Part shown: positions 23,040-36,700 of the stretch, piece after piece | How the letters are laid out: every line of letters begins with the position of its first letter | How positions within the stretch are numbered: position 1 is the stretch's first letter | DNA from: Tamarix chinensis | Taxonomy: Eukaryota; Streptophyta; Magnoliopsida; Caryophyllales; Tamaricaceae | Direction of reading: 5' to 3' | Assembly (NCBI GenBank): GCA_030549775.1 | Contig: CM060175.1 | Span: forward strand, 5,146,564-5,210,563 | Length of the DNA: 64,000 nt | Notes under the pieces: model-generated | What the model saw: the letters and a program-made list of their open reading frames with translations, nothing else | Databases searched by the model: none | What the model was told of the DNA's origin: nothing | Program-made: the position numbers and the translations under genes

Positions 23040-24806
23040 AATATGTTAATAATCTAATTAGTTTGTGAGCCATTAGGTGGAGCTCTTTGCGGTAAACATG
23101 TAATTGACCCATTAACACCTAAATAAATGAATATGACATTGTATATTGTCATAAAGAGGAATCCAAAGTCAGGTTGATGCCATAATGTCTCCATCTAAGC
23201 TTTTCCCCTCTAATGTATCAAGCATTACATATTTTTAGTAATTGGATCTACAGAGGCATGCTCATATAATGCTTGATGAGCTACCAGTTCCTTGTACATT
23301 GTAACTCTAACATTTTACCATTTTGTTTCCATATCCAAGAGTTATAGTGTAACTAATATAAACCCACAGTTTCTATCACCCAAAACCTTACACCATGATT
23401 CCACTCAAGGGATCATAGCTACTCAATATCATGGGACCATCAAAAATCAACGATGAGTCGACAAGTCCTCCTAGTACTATACCTCTCACTATTACTTCAT
23501 CCTTGATTTGTTTGACCAGGGGAAGAGCAATTTATACCAGGAGATGCATGACCATGTCCCTGACCTGATAGACATTTCCCTATAGGCTATTCTCAATAAG
23601 CACACTCTTTGTGATCCAACTCAAATGGTTCCTTCCATGTGTTATTACTAGGGTTTCCTTTGCTCTATTAAACATTCAATTATACCATATATGTCTGTGC
23701 GAGTTTGAGAATCTCATCAATAAGATTATAATAATATCTTAGACGTAATGGTGTATGTTTAAACATCTTTTGAACCTTACACATAATGTTAGAAGCAAAT
23801 GGACATACGTATAGATCAACGATTCAATAATCAAAAGCAAACATTTCTTCTTATGGTCTGATAAAAGTGAAATTCCTCCAGAATTGATGCACTAGCGATA
23901 CGGTAATGGATTGATGATCTCATTTGTAAATAAATATCTCATGTGCACATAGTAGATCATGTGTCAACCTTGAGTAACACCTACATCCCAAGGATTTGGG
24001 ACCAATTGTATTGGACATTTTATTCTCCTCTTAGATCAAGTTTGATGCTCTACTACATACAAAAAACATGAGCTCCTTGAACAATATGCCATCGGTAGAG
24101 TAATGTATAATGATAACCCATGATTTCTCCACTTCTTTTTTTACCTCAATAATTTAGAGTCTTATAAGTGTGTCAATCTTCTAGCATAATGTGTTAAAAC
24201 TCATCTGTGATGATGATATCTATTTCTTCAGCTTGTTATGTTCACTTTCCACCCTATGATTAAAATTTATTTAAAAAAAGTAATTTTGAATTGTTATTTA
24301 ATAATAAGTTATATGACATTAAATGTTTACATTAAAAAATTTATACCTATTGGTCGTATGAGTGCCAAAGTGAAGAATTTTGTCAACTCACACTAAAACA
24401 AACCTCTCTTTATATGGATTCAAGTTTCGTACACATTGTAAAATATGTCGAAATATGTCCCATTTGTCACCCATAAATATAAGCTCATTTTCATATATCT
24501 CAATTGTAGTTACTTGTACAATATTTCTCCAATCTCCTAAGAAACATTCTCCTACTACTATACTTCTGAGCTTTTTTAGAGCATATTCTTACTAATGTGT
24601 CATCTATACAAAAATAGTGTTGCATTAGGAAAGACTTTTGGTATTGTCAATGTCAATCCTAATTCCCTATTAGTGATCACCATATTTGGTTCATGGGACT
24701 CCATCAATCTCTTTACCTTATCAAGCACCCATTTATAGTTATCTTCCTTTTCCTTCATCGTAAATGCCAAGGTAATGATAAAATTCTTACCACTAAACAC
24801 ACAACC
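23040..24806 (-). pseudogene. MULE/FAR1-type transposase, C-terminal part with SWIM finger and OTU-like protease domain
   Basis: Minus strand, from 24806 downward: FSGKNFIITLAFTMKEKEDN, YKWVLDKVKRLMES and VITNRELGLTLTIPKVFPNA, the second half of the MULE DDE domain (TNREL is the usual TDREL with the catalytic Asp as Asn). Broken frames follow: FYNVYET (24430), a TNRVESEHNKLKK-type block (24215-24255), DGILFKELMFFV, NTIGPKSLG, then CRCYSRLTHDLLCAHEI (about 23950-24010), a SWIM zinc finger (CxC...CxH). Near 23340-23380 comes GDRNCGFILVTL, matching the D-G-N-C-G-F-R catalytic box of OTU cysteine proteases with Asp and Cys kept, then NVRVTMYKELVAHQALYEH and a C-terminal FGFLFMTIYNVIFIYL, CLPQRAPPNG (23070-23160). 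Stops are frequent. The protein continues upstream at 47900-48101. Confidence 0.78.
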
Positions 24807-25950
24807 TACAATACCCCAAAATATTATTTAATATTAACCTTAATTTATTTATATTTTAATATGACCCTTAAATATAATTATTTTTTTAAAATTTGATCTA
24901 CGAACTCAGATAAATTTCTTAAACAAGTTTATCCTAATTAATTTATCTTGTCTTTTTATTTTAATCTAACCTAAATCTATATAAATTAACCTGGTTTACT
25001 TTTCTTAACCGTATACCCTAAACCTAGATAAATAAATTTATCTTCATTCTAAATTTAATCTAATCCTAATTCTAACCTTAAATTTAATTTCTTTTTTTCC
25101 ATTTTCTTCTTTTCTTTTTCCCCTTTTCTTTGTCTATTTTCCTTTCGCCCCCTTTCTTTTCTTTCTTCCTACGGTTAGCTCAATCTCCCTTTCCTTTTCA
25201 TCTTCTTTCCCGACCACCCTAGTCCACTCACCACCTTTTCTTTTTCTACTTTCCTTCCTCAAGTTAGCCCACCTTCATATTTTTTTCTCTTCGCTTTCTC
25301 TTCCCTAACCTACTCTACGATGCCCAATCTCATTCCTTTCCTTTTCTTTCTTCCCCATGCTCCAACAGCTTAGCCCACCTTCTTCTTTCTTCTTATACAT
25401 TTCCTGTCTTGCATCCCCTACACCCAAACACCCCATAAACCCATACATCTCCTCTGCACGAAGCAGGCAGGTAACACCCCTAAAAATTACAGTTGAAAAT
25501 TTTCATTTAATTAAAACAATCATGAGCACAAGGGTGCTAGTGTCGTGATTAGCACAAGCCTGGCCCATAGCCAGTCTCGTACCAACCACAAGGCTAAGAA
25601 ATAATTTTCACAAATCATTACACTAATTAAAAGATGGAACTGTAAAAATCTGAAATATTCATAATAAAAAGAATTCAAATTGTGAAATTAAAGCATTAAT
25701 ATAGAATTAAAAAAGGATACAAGTCAAGCCCCCAAGGGAAAAAGTGATAAAATGGTAAAATAAAACTAGAGACTATAGAGAGTCTAGTCAGCACTTGCTC
25801 TTGAACCCAAGTAAAGTCCAACAGTTATCACACAGCACCGCCCGACGCATCTAGTGCGTCATAGGCATCGAACACGGTACCTCCTACCTGTATAAACTCA
25901 GAAGGGGCCTTTGCTTGTGGGAATGAGTAGCACCCATGAAATGGATGATC

Positions 25951-25965
25951 AGTACACTACGTACT
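25951..25965 (-). promoter_or_regulatory. LTR dyad element AGTACGTAGTGTACT
   Basis: Near-perfect inverted repeat with a TAG spacer, followed on the minus strand by the conserved GATCA and ATGGGTGCTACTCATTCCCA stretches. The same position is occupied in E1 (12920-12934) and the chromovirus LTR (61679-61693). Confidence 0.5.
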
Positions 25966-26109
25966 GAGTAAGGTAACCATATGGATAAGGCCATGTAAGA
26001 TAATAGACAAGTAAGGCATACAATGCATAATTCAAGTTCATATCATCAATCCAGACTTAGACTAATATTTTTGTCTTACACATTTCTCATATTAATTTCA
26101 TGTGAGAAT

Positions 26110-26440
26110 GGATACCCTACTATTATAGCCAATGGATTGAAAATACTCCACAAGATAAAACATACCTGACCACTATTATAGCCCGTGGACTAGAAAAATT
26201 ATCCTCACTGGCCTCGACTCACGTGGTGTTCCATTGTAAGTAATTAATATCTTTTCACGTCTTATTACTATGTAAAGTTTCATTTATCAAGCCCGAAATC
26301 CGCCACTATTATAACTGGTGGACTAGAAACACTCCACAGGGCATAACACACCTGACCACTATTATAACCGGTGGACCGACCATATGGAAAAATGCACCTG
26401 ACTACTATCATAGCTGGTGGACCGAAAAAATGTCCTCACT
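26110..26440 (-). repeat. LTR box array in E3 (five copies)
   Basis: Five minus-strand copies of the unit (for example CCACCGGTTATAATAGTGG at 26358-26376), in a group of two and a group of three separated by the TACTTACAATGGAACACCAC box near 26222-26241. Confidence 0.8.
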
Positions 26441-27839
26441 AGGCCCGGCTCAATAATCTTTTACTTTAAATATTTAGTGTTTTATTTGTATCTTATTCCA
26501 CACACAACCCATACTAAACATGCATGTCCCACTAAACTTCCCTTGCTCACCCTTTTCTTTTAGCTCTCCCGAAATGCTATCCCATATTTTGGGAGCTTTA
26601 CACAACCTACAACCCTAAGACTTCCTCCCCATCTTTGTTTCAATCACCATGAGAACCCAAAGCTCTTCTGCACATGGTTCAAGGATTACTCCCCATAACT
26701 CGATTTCAATTCCTCTTTGCTCTCTATGGTTTCCCTCTAAAACCCTAATCTAGCCTTTGTGGCCTCACTTTTCTTGATCCGACACAACCCATACTCTTCT
26801 TTGCAACTAGAACCATCACTTCCCTCCAACCACACCTAACATCACAACCTTGCTACCCAACTCCCACACGTGATCATAAAAACCCTAGTTCGCTCCCCAA
26901 AATCCTAGTAGTTCTCCTTTCTTTTATGTCACTCCCTCAACACTCAAACACCCTTCTCTCACTTAGGGTTTCCTCCCAAAACCCTAGTCAAGTCTTCCAT
27001 GCATCCTTACATCAACCCATGTACTATTTTTCACATATGGACTCCAATCACCCTAACAATTCTTCCCTTACCTTACTTAATCCTCAAGTCAAATTTTTCT
27101 ATGTAAAGGTCATCCCCATGCAAAGGCTAACCATCCCATGCAAACCTATACTCCCCATACCTATTTTGGTCCATTCCCTTAATTTGTTCCCATTATTCCT
27201 CCTTTTTCCCACCTATAGGTCATAAGATATTTAGGTCATCCTTACCACCCTCTCGTCAACTCACTTTCCTCACTCTTTTCATTTCTCTCACAACCACATC
27301 ACACTATCTAAGGAATCCTATCATACATGTCATGAAGGGTAATATTACACAAGCACATTCCAAGTATAAGTAACAATACCATATCACACATGTCATAAAA
27401 CACATGCAACTTACCTTATCTCCATGCTTAGAAAGTTACGCTACAAGAGCATAATCCATAATTTATAAGGCACACACATCAAATCAACACACATAACACA
27501 TTTTACACACACATTAGACCTTAACCATATCCTTACCTAAAACGACACTAGGCTTGGAGCACGCTTCTATGCCTCCTTAGGGTTTAGAATTGGTTCACCT
27601 ATAAGAGGGGAAATACTAGGGTTAACTTCCCTCTTATTAACATTTTCATTAATTTCCTACTTACCTTTATTATAACCTAGTATTAAGGATAATAATACAA
27701 ATAGTAGCTTTAGTAGTAAAAATAAGGATATTACCCTTAAAATGGTTAATCATGCTATTATTAACCAAAATAGGTTTAGGTTGTTATATTGGTCAATGAT
27801 AAGGTATTATTAACAATATTAGCCATAAAGATAATAAAT

Positions 27840-27884
27840 TTAATAATGATGACGACGATGTTGATGATGATGATGATAATGATA

Positions 27885-27944
<60 letters not shown>

Positions 27945-27965
27945 GTGATAATAATAATAATAATA

Positions 27966-27998
<33 letters not shown>

Positions 27999-28015
27999 AT
28001 GATGATAAGGTTAGG
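27840..28015. repeat. GAT/AAT microsatellite
   Basis: Runs of GAT, AAT and then GAT trinucleotides over about 170 bases in LTR E3, at the position where the related LTRs carry (TTA)n. Confidence 0.95.
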
Positions 28016-28241
28016 ATAATAATTACACTAATTATACTTAAGGGCTAGGAAGGTTAGAGCACAACCTAGTGAGGGTGGCAGCTAGATGGCAGCAGCGGCG
28101 ACGGTGGTGGAAGTGGGGGTTGGAGAAGGTAGTATTTTAGGGATAGAAGAGAGATAGTGATATGGTGGTTGTGGTGATGGTGGACTCTCTGGGATGAGAG
28201 GGTTGGAGTGGAGGTGGTGGCGTAGCAAGGGTGATAGTGCA

Positions 28242-31177
28242 TGTAATGCCCCGTATTTTTGAAATCCAAATTTATTAAGCTAAATGATTTTATTAGCATA
28301 ATTTGATGTAAATACTTAATTATTTTAATTTTGTTTTGTTTTATGGATTTATCGACGATTTCGACTTCATATTTGAATTTAATTAATCATGGTTGTTGCG
28401 GACTATTCTAGACAAATTCGTTCACGACCATGATTTTATTATACTCATATGATTTCGATTTTCGGTTAAAAATATGTAATCCCGTTCTTTCCCGTATTTT
28501 GATTTTTAATATTTTAGATTCGTTTTCGATTATAACTTTGTCATGTGATTATAACTTTATTTTGGGGTTATATTTCGTTAATGAAATATATTAATTAAAT
28601 TATAGAATTTCTGTTTAAATAGTCAAATTTATTTTAATGATTTTATCCATAGAAAATATTTCTGACTTTAAATTTATTCGTTTCTGGAAATCGTTAATAT
28701 TTTCTTGAAGTTTTAAATTAAATAGATTTTCGGAGCTTATTTATGAATTTCTTTCCGAAATTAATTTTCTTCCGTTTTACGCTTTTTGGTTTATGGAAAA
28801 CCGATTTCAAAAATTATTAAAATTAGTCTCGGTTTATTAGAATTTGACTTAAATATTTTATTATATGCTTTTAAATAATTTTTTGAGGTCTTATAATATA
28901 TTTCTGTAAATAATATAAATTTTTACGTTCGTTGGTAAATTCTTACGAAAATGTTTCTGAAAATCCTTATATAGTTCTTTTATTAATTTTAAGCTTTCGG
29001 GACCTTACAAAATAATTTTTATTTAATAAATTTTAGATAAAAACTTCCTATAATAATTTTTAAACATTTAGTATTTTATTTTATATGTGTATTTTTAAAT
29101 AAAAAAAAAAAAAAAAAAAAAAAACCGTCGGACCCCCCTTCTTTTCCTTTTCTCTCTTCTCTCCCTTCTCTCCCTTCACTTCTCTTTCCCTATCCCGACT
29201 CTCCCGTCCCCTGCCCTCTGCGTAGTTCCACAACCTCAGCCTCCCTCACCTCCTCCATCTCCTAGCTCCACCAGCTGCCGGCCGACCTCCAATCACCTGC
29301 AACCGACGACGCCACAGCAAGCAACAGCCCAACATCAGCCACCGAAGCAGTCACGCAGCAGCAGCAATGAACTGCAGCAGGGGCAGCGACGAGCCAAGCC
29401 AGTTATGCTACCGTCCGGCCACGGCAAGCCTCGTTGACCACCGGCGAACCACCCTCGGCCTCCGACGAAGCTTCCCCAGCCTTCCTTTGCTCTAATTTGT
29501 TGATTTTCATTTGGAAAGCTTTATTGTGGATCCTCGAGCTAGTGATCTCTCTCTCCCTCTTATCTTGCTTAGCTAGCTTCGGATTTAGGTAAGTCTCTAC
29601 TTACCTCCACTTATGGGTGTTTAGTAAGGACGTAACTAAGGCCGCCTGTGTGTTACGTGTTTTACTTGCCTTGGATACCTTGTACGATTTATATGTTGTG
29701 TCCTATATGTTATATGTTTTTATTGTGTAGCGCAGCTTGGAACCGAGGTATGTTATCGTGCTCTTTTCTAGTATGTGCTAATATGAGTATGCTGCAAGTT
29801 ATGATGGATGTCATGTGGCCTTTTAGGACATGCATGTTAAGGGTAAAATTATTTCGAATAAGACACGTTAAGACACTAATCACTTAAAGAGGAAGATGTT
29901 GAGCCGGACCCAGACCGGTCCACCGACGAATAATAGTGGCAGGATATGTTACCCTCACGACCGGTCCATCGGCTATAATAGTGGCAGGGTATGTGCCCTC
30001 GTGACCGTTCCACCGGCTATAATAGTGGGGGATTCTGTGCTCAACAAACCGAACGTAATAACGATAAGACATGGGAAAGACACAAAGTAATTACAGTGAA
30101 ACATCATGTGAGTCGGGGCCAGACCGGTCCACCAGCGAATAATAGTGGCAGGGTATGTTACCCTCATGACCGGTCCACCGGCTAAAATAGTGGCAGTGCA
30201 TGGCCCTCGTGACTGTTCCACCGGCTATAATAGTGGGGTTCCCGCACTCACATGAATTGATAAAGACTATGATGTGAATCGACTATATTTACCAGAGATC
30301 TAAAGAATGAGTCTACCCGGACCATGCCAGCCTTCATTATCTATATTACTACATGTTGCTTATGTGATTGTGGCCATGTAATGAGGTGTCAATAATATGG
30401 ATTATTCCTACCTGAGGCGCATGAGCTACTTTATATTTCGGTAATACGACATTTACATGTCTAAATAGGATGTTACATATGTTTTGCATGTTATTATATG
30501 TGTATGGTAGGACTTATGATGTGGGTATTGAGTATGTATAATATTGTATCAATGTAATGCACCATGATTCAATATGCACTTGATGTTATAGTTTACGTCT
30601 CTCCCATAAGATAGGGTAGTGGGATTTACTCAGTATTGGACCCGTACTGATACTACCTTGGTTGAATGGGTCATGTGATGATCCACTGATGGTGGGGAGC
30701 AGACCTCTTGTGCAGGTTTGAGATCGAATATTGTATTTGGGTGGAAGGCTTGGTTTGAGAGAGTAGGCAATCCGGAATTTGATCTATTGGGTTTTATCTT
30801 GTTTAACTGTATTCATCTTTGGAAGTTACAAGTGTTGTATTTAAAATTTCAAAGGTATTTTAATTGACTTTCAATTTCTCGTACTCTGATAAGCTTTTAA
30901 AATTTGGATTTATTTCACAGGTTCCGCTTCAGCGATGATTTTATTTAGTGAATTGATTCACTTGCCATCTGCCTGTGGATATCTCCTTGTGGGAGTTTAT
31001 CCTCACAGCATAAATGTTTGAAATTTTGTTTGACAAGTTTTAGCCTTACATCTAGCATGAGATAGATGGTGGACATTTATATTGTGTTAGATGTGGCGGT
31101 AACATTCCCCAAATTCTATTTTAGCTTTCGTTTTATTCTTTCAAAAAAAATTAGGAGTGAATTTTGGGGGTGTTACA
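28242..31177 (+). mobile_element. solo LTR 'E2' nested in E3
   Basis: It starts TGTAATGCCCC at 28242, ends GGGGGTGTTACA at 31177. The flanks GTGCA (28237-28241) and GCGCA (31178-31182) are a 5 bp duplication differing by one C/T change at a CpG. 2936 bp, no gag or pol. Order: long AT-rich U3 with an A run (29099-29124), C-rich leader (29130-29480), TTTAGGTAAG donor-like box at 29585, GACACTAATCACTTAAAG (29872), box array (29905-30240), an ACTCAGTATTGG...CCCGTACTGATACT region (30629-30654), terminal repeat. Its units are the least degenerate in the window, suggesting it is one of the younger insertions, in line with being the innermost. Confidence 0.85.
29905..30240 (+). repeat. LTR box array in E2 (six copies)
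   Basis: Six copies of [GACCGGTCCACCGG][CTATAATAGTGG], in two groups of three. The spacers are alike (GCAGGGTATGTTACCCTCAT), and each group ends with a GGGG run before CTGTGCTCA or TTCCCGCACTCA. The second group is preceded by AAAGTAATTACAGTGAAACA (30085). Confidence 0.9.
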
Positions 31178-31583
31178 GCGCATGTGGTGGTGGTGGTTGT
31201 GGTGGTTGAGGGTGGAGAAGGAGGGAAGATGAAGGAGAGGGAGAAAGGGAGAAAGGAAGGTAGGGGAGGCTCTATTGGGTTGATTGGGTGGCAGGGGAGG
31301 CAGTGATTGCGGCGAAGGAGGTGGCGTACGGTTGCGAGAGGGGCAGTGATGGGTGCAAAGTGGTAGGTCAAGTAACCAACTTTACATGGATGGGGTGGCC
31401 CATGTAGGGGGAACCAGGGGTGGTGAGTGGTTTGGTGGAGGGTAATGCACAGAAGGGTTTGGGTTATGTTTCGGGTGGTGGTGTTGCACGACGGCGGCTA
31501 GGGTGGCGTCTGAAGTGGCAATGGCACAAGTAGGCTAAATTTTTTAGGCAGAGTAAAGAGGGTCAAATAGGATTGGTAGGGGG

Positions 31584-31591
31584 TATTTATA
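31584..31591 (-). promoter_or_regulatory. TATA box of LTR E3
   Basis: Minus-strand TATAAATA in CCTATAAATACCCCC, about 0.7 kb from the LTR start, before the leader region. Confidence 0.45.
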
Positions 31592-33743
31592 GGCTAATGG
31601 AGGGAGGATAAGACAAAGGGAAAGAGGAAAATAAGGCAGATGAGGCAGGGCTCACCGGCCAGCAGTGGAAGGCTAGTACGAGGCTACAATTTGTAGGGCA
31701 CAGGTCGGCAGAGGGAGAGAAGGGAAACGAGAAGGAGCATGCGCGGAAGGGGTATAAGGCAGGTTGGGGCTAGAAAGGGAAAGTAATAGTATGGGGAGAG
31801 AGAGAAGAGGTGAAGGCCAGTCTGAGGGAAAAGAAAAATAGAAAAAGAAGGGAGAGAACTGGCGAATAAGGGAGGAAGGAAAAAAAAGAAGGTGGGCAGG
31901 GCCATGCAAAGGAGAGAAGAAAGGGAGGGGGAGTTGGGCTGGCGTGGCCCAATCCAGGGAATAAGGGAAGAAAAAGAAAAAGGAGAAACTAGAAAAAGAA
32001 GAAAGAGAAAAGGAAAAAAAAAGAAAAAATAGGTTGCTTTGGGTATTTAGAATATTTTGATATTTTTAAATATTTAAAAATAATAAAAATTAGTAAAATA
32101 ATAATTGAATTCTTTTTTATATTAAGTTAGGATATTTTGGGTAATTTTCCTAAATTATATTTTTGCCTGGCATAATCATTTTCCCTTTTTTGTCTTAAAT
32201 ACTCCCCTTATTTTAAATAAAATAATATATTTAATAAATTTTCCTAATAAATTTCTATTCTATTATAATTTTCTAAATTAGGGTTTTGAGGTATTTCAAT
32301 GCCCCTACCTATGCCTTGCACCCTATCTGTCTCCTTTTCGTCTTCAAGCCAAACCTCAAAGCCCTACTCCCTCTTGTGCCCCATATCCCCTTCCATTTTT
32401 GGCTCCCGTAGCCACTCCTCCAGCCTACACCAACCACCCTACACACTCCCTACCAGCTCTATCGCCTTTACCACTGCCCACTCCCATACACCCTACTTTC
32501 CTATCTATCAACCCAAATCCCTCACCTACACCCATCCTTTTCCTCTATGATTCCTACATGCTTATCGCACACCTAAGCCTCTCCTCCATCAATTCCCTTC
32601 CCTTAGCCCAACCTTATGCATGTATACACACACACACATGTAGTTGTGCCTCATGACTAGCCCCCTCCTTTCCCCTCTGCATTTTCTCACCAAAAAACAC
32701 CACCTCCACCATCCCAACCTCCACCATAGACCATCTTCTTCTTCTCTTCTTCCCTCCTTCCTTCTCTCCTACCACACTACTTTTCTTCCTCTTTGTCCCT
32801 GTGGCTATTTCTGTCAATCCCTACCCCTAGCACCAGCTATTTCTCCTACAACAACACCCATGAGCAACTATACTTTTTGGCATTACCTTCCCCTCCACTT
32901 CAATGCTACCATTGCCTCTACCACTTCTCAGCCATCACACCAACGACCACCCCTATTGCCGACCCTTCTCCTTCTTCCTTTCCTCCTCCTTTTTCTATCA
33001 TTTTATGTCTGCACACCATCCCCTTCGCCCGTCAAGCTACCCAGCACCATTGTTGTTGCTACCCACCTTCTCTATAGCCCTTATCCTAGCTCCAAACACC
33101 ACCCCTACTGCCTCCCCACATAATAACCCTACAACCACAGCACCATTAAGTCGTGCCCCTCCTCTGTACCACTAGCCATCCCTACATGCACCATTACCAT
33201 TTGGTGCCATCCTTTATCACCATTTCTAGCCACAACCACTAGCAACTCCTCCACCATCACCTAGCAGCCACCACTAAGCATACACGCCTCCATCACCACC
33301 CTCCTTCTTCTCCCTACCCTCCATTTTGTTGCCTCAACACCCTCGTTTAGCCTCGCCATTACACCACCACCATAGCCTCGTACTGCTATTGCCACCCACC
33401 ACCAACCATCACCCTCACTAGGCCAACCAACCCCCCCCCAAAAAAAAATCCCATTATGCCTTAGCCACTCACACTGCATGAGAAGCATGAGTGTTCTTTA
33501 AAATTCTACCTCCATTTTAATATAAGAGAAATTTTGTAATTTTGATATTTAATTAATATTTTTATGAAAAATTATTCTTTAATTGATTAAATATTAATAT
33601 GGTAATTGTGATATTATATTTTTGGTACAAAAGTTTGATTAGTGGATCCTGATCATTTTTAGTAAGTTACCCAATAAATTATATTTTTGCTAGAAATTAA
33701 GTAATATTTATACTCCACTAAAATGCTTTGATACCACTTGATA

Positions 33744-36700
33744 TGTAATACCTCGAAAACCCTAATTTAGAAATTAAAAATAAATTAAGGATTAATGGGT
33801 GAGATTTAATTAAATATGCCATTTTTAATAAAATAATGATATTATAATAAAAATATTAAAGCCAAAAGGAGGAAAATAATGTAGTGATCAAATTAGTGGG
33901 GGCTAGAATAATTTTCTAAACTAAAATAAATTTTATGTAAATTATAATAATAATTTCTAAATTAATAAAAAAATTATTTATTTTTATTGATTTTATTACT
34001 TCCAAAATTTTAAAAAGAATTCCCAAAACACCCCAACCACCTCACTTTTTTTTTCCCTTATGTCCCTTATTTTCTTCCTTTTTCTTCTTTTTCCTTTTTT
34101 TCTCCCCTCCATCATCGACCTAGGCCTCACCTAGTGTGGCCCAACCCTCTCCTTTCCTTCCTCGGGTAGCCCACTCCCCCTTCTCTTTTTCCTCTCGTGT
34201 GGCCTAGCACTGCTTACCCCCTTTTCCTTTTCTCTCCCTCTCTTTTTCCTCCTTTCCCTTTTCTAACATTGCCCCTTACCTCCTACCTACTCAACCTACG
34301 CACGTTGCTTCCATTTTTGCTGCTCCCCCTCCCTTCTCTCCCTCTTCCTTTCCTCTTTCAACCATGCAAGGCGTGTAGCTAGCACGTCCCCCTTCACAGT
34401 CCCCCTCACCCTACAAGTCCTTCTCCCTCACCTGCCCATGTCCCCTTTGAATGGGCCCCCTTCACAAGCTTATACCATTTGCCACCATCGATCGCCAACT
34501 ACCTACTCTCCCCTTTGTCCTCTTTTGTCCCTTGTCATCTTCTCTCTCCTTTGTGCCTATTAAAGCCCCCTTCAACCTCTTCTCCCCTCCCTTTTCTTCC
34601 TCAATTCCCTCATGTCTCCCTTTCTCCCATTGCCTCTTCTGACATCACCACCGCCACTGTCGTACCACAACGTCATCCCAACTTCCTCCCTTCCTCTTAT
34701 CTGCATTACCCTCCACCAAATGAGACCTCCCCTACCCCCAAAATCTCCCTCCTCTTCTCACCCACCTATGCAAAGTGGGCAGCTTGAGCTACCTTTTGCA
34801 CCCCTCTCCACGCTACCCTACACTTCCGCCACCACCTCCACTACCTCCCTTTCTGCCCAGAAAATATCCCCTACCTTCCCATGCCACCCATTTCCGTTTT
34901 CTCTCCCTCCTTTATCCTCTTTTCCTCTCCTTCACTCTCAGCCACTGCTACTACTACCGCCTATGCCACTAGCATGAGACACCACCACCACCACCACAAC
35001 CCCCTCTAACCCAAAAACCCTACCACCCAAGAAAACCTAACTTTCCTTCCCTTTTCTAACCCTAAAATCTCTCCTTTTCTATCATCGCCACTTCCACCAC
35101 CCTTAAGCCACCTCTGCCACCGCCGCCACCCTGACCTGTTGTGCCCTTAACCCTTGTATTTATTTATTATGATTATTTTAAATATTTTGCCATTATTAAC
35201 CTTATTATTATTATTATTAATCTTATAACTAATATTTGGTTAGGAAAAATAAAAGAAAAATAAAAAAGAAGTAGGAAGAAATTTTAATATTTAGTGTTCT
35301 ATTTTTTTTATAGGTTGTGAACCAAACCCTACCTATAAGGAGGCATAGGATTCGTGCTCCAAGCCCTATGTCCTATTAGGTAAGGATATGGCTAAGGCTT
35401 AGTTTTGCTATGATTTGTGTACTCATGGGTGTAATGATATGTGTTGTGTATTATATGTGATTGCAAACTAAAAATGTGTATAGTGCAGCTTGCTTTGCAT
35501 GGAGCTTAGGTAAGTTGTGTATGATTTATTAGATGGCTGATATCGGTGATATGGCTTGTATTTTATGACATACTCTTATGTATAGTTGTTATAGTATGAC
35601 ATGCATGCTAGGATGCCTTAGTTGGTATTGTGAGGTTGTGAGGATCTAAAAGAAATAAAGAGAGTGGAGTGAACAAGAAGAAGAGGGGAAAAGCCTAAGT
35701 ACCTTATGACCTATGGTTGATAAAATAAAGGAAGATTAAAAATAAAATAAAGGGTTGGATTAGATCTTTCATGGGAAGTGTAAGGCTTATATAAGGGAAA
35801 ATTTTATGTGGGAAAAGTTGGTTTAAGGTTTAAAAATGGTGAGGAAAGAGTACTTTGGGTGATTGGAGTCCTTAGGGAAAAGATAGTACATGGGTTGGTA
35901 GAAGTGTGTATGGAAGCTTAACTAGACTTTTTGGGGGCAAACCCTATGTAGGGGAGTGTTGTAAGAGGATTGATAGTGGTTGGTTGGAATTAGGATTGAG
36001 ATTAGAAGGGTGTTTATGAAGGAGGAGAGTCAAGTGGAAAGGAGGGTGGAGTGTGTGTATGATGGGTTAGTGTAAAAGAAAAGAAGATTATTAGGGATTC
36101 GCAGTGGCCAACTAGGGTTTCCTAGACCCATGTGTAAATTAGAGATTAGGGTCATAATGCTTGGAGTGGGTTGAGTGGAGTGATGGTGTTAGAGTTAAAG
36201 GGGAGTATGGGATATGTATGGAAAAGAGAGGCTAGGGTCACAAAGGCCAGTTTAGGGTTTTCAAGGGGAAAACCCTAGTAAGTGATGGTGGGCCTAGGTG
36301 GAGGAATGGGAATGGGGGCTTTAGATTCATGGTGAGTAGGGTGGAAAGTAAAAAAGAGGTATTGGAGTCTTAGGGAGTGTAGAGGTCCCAAGCTATGGGA
36401 TCGGGTCATTCAGGAAGTCTAGGGTGGAAGTATGGTAATGAGTTGGGAGTCCATTAGGGACATGCATTTCTAGTTGGGGTTACTTGTGGAATAAGATACA
36501 AATAAAATACTAATTACTTAAAGTGAAAGATTATTGAGTTAGGTCCACGTTAGAATATTTTTCTATCCACGGGCTATAATAGTGGTTAGAAGCCTTCTTG
36601 CCCTAGAGTGTATTTCAATCCACCAGCTATAATAGTGGCTAGGTTTGGTCTATCCTGGAGTAGTATTTCTATTCCACCGGCTATAATAGTGACGGTTCTG

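Larger units (their letters stand above)
25470..32298 (-). mobile_element. solo LTR 'E3' nested in E4, carrying E2
   Basis: On the minus strand it starts TGAAATACCTC at 32298 and ends GGGGTGTTACC at 25470 (the last base is changed from A). No clean target duplication is recognisable. Net of E2 it is about 3.9 kb, non-coding. Minus-strand order: TATAAATACCCCC at 31591, leader (31560-31178 and 28241-28060), GAT/AAT microsatellites (28015-27840), TTAGGTAAGG donor-like box (27540-27531), box array (26440-26110), dyad AGTACGTAGTGTACT at 25965-25951. Closely matches E1a in order. Confidence 0.78.

Noticed and set aside
29896..30221. Overlapping frames on both strands at the box array
   Set aside because: Frames follow from the repeat unit length; the sequence is the LTR box array of E2.
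32299..33175. Several long overlapping frames rich in Pro, Ser, Leu and His in C/T-rich DNA (also 10812-11120, 34451-34977, 38423-39009)
   Set aside because: They come from C/T strand bias that removes stop codons in several frames at once. They have no domain, no codon pattern, and lie in LTR leaders.
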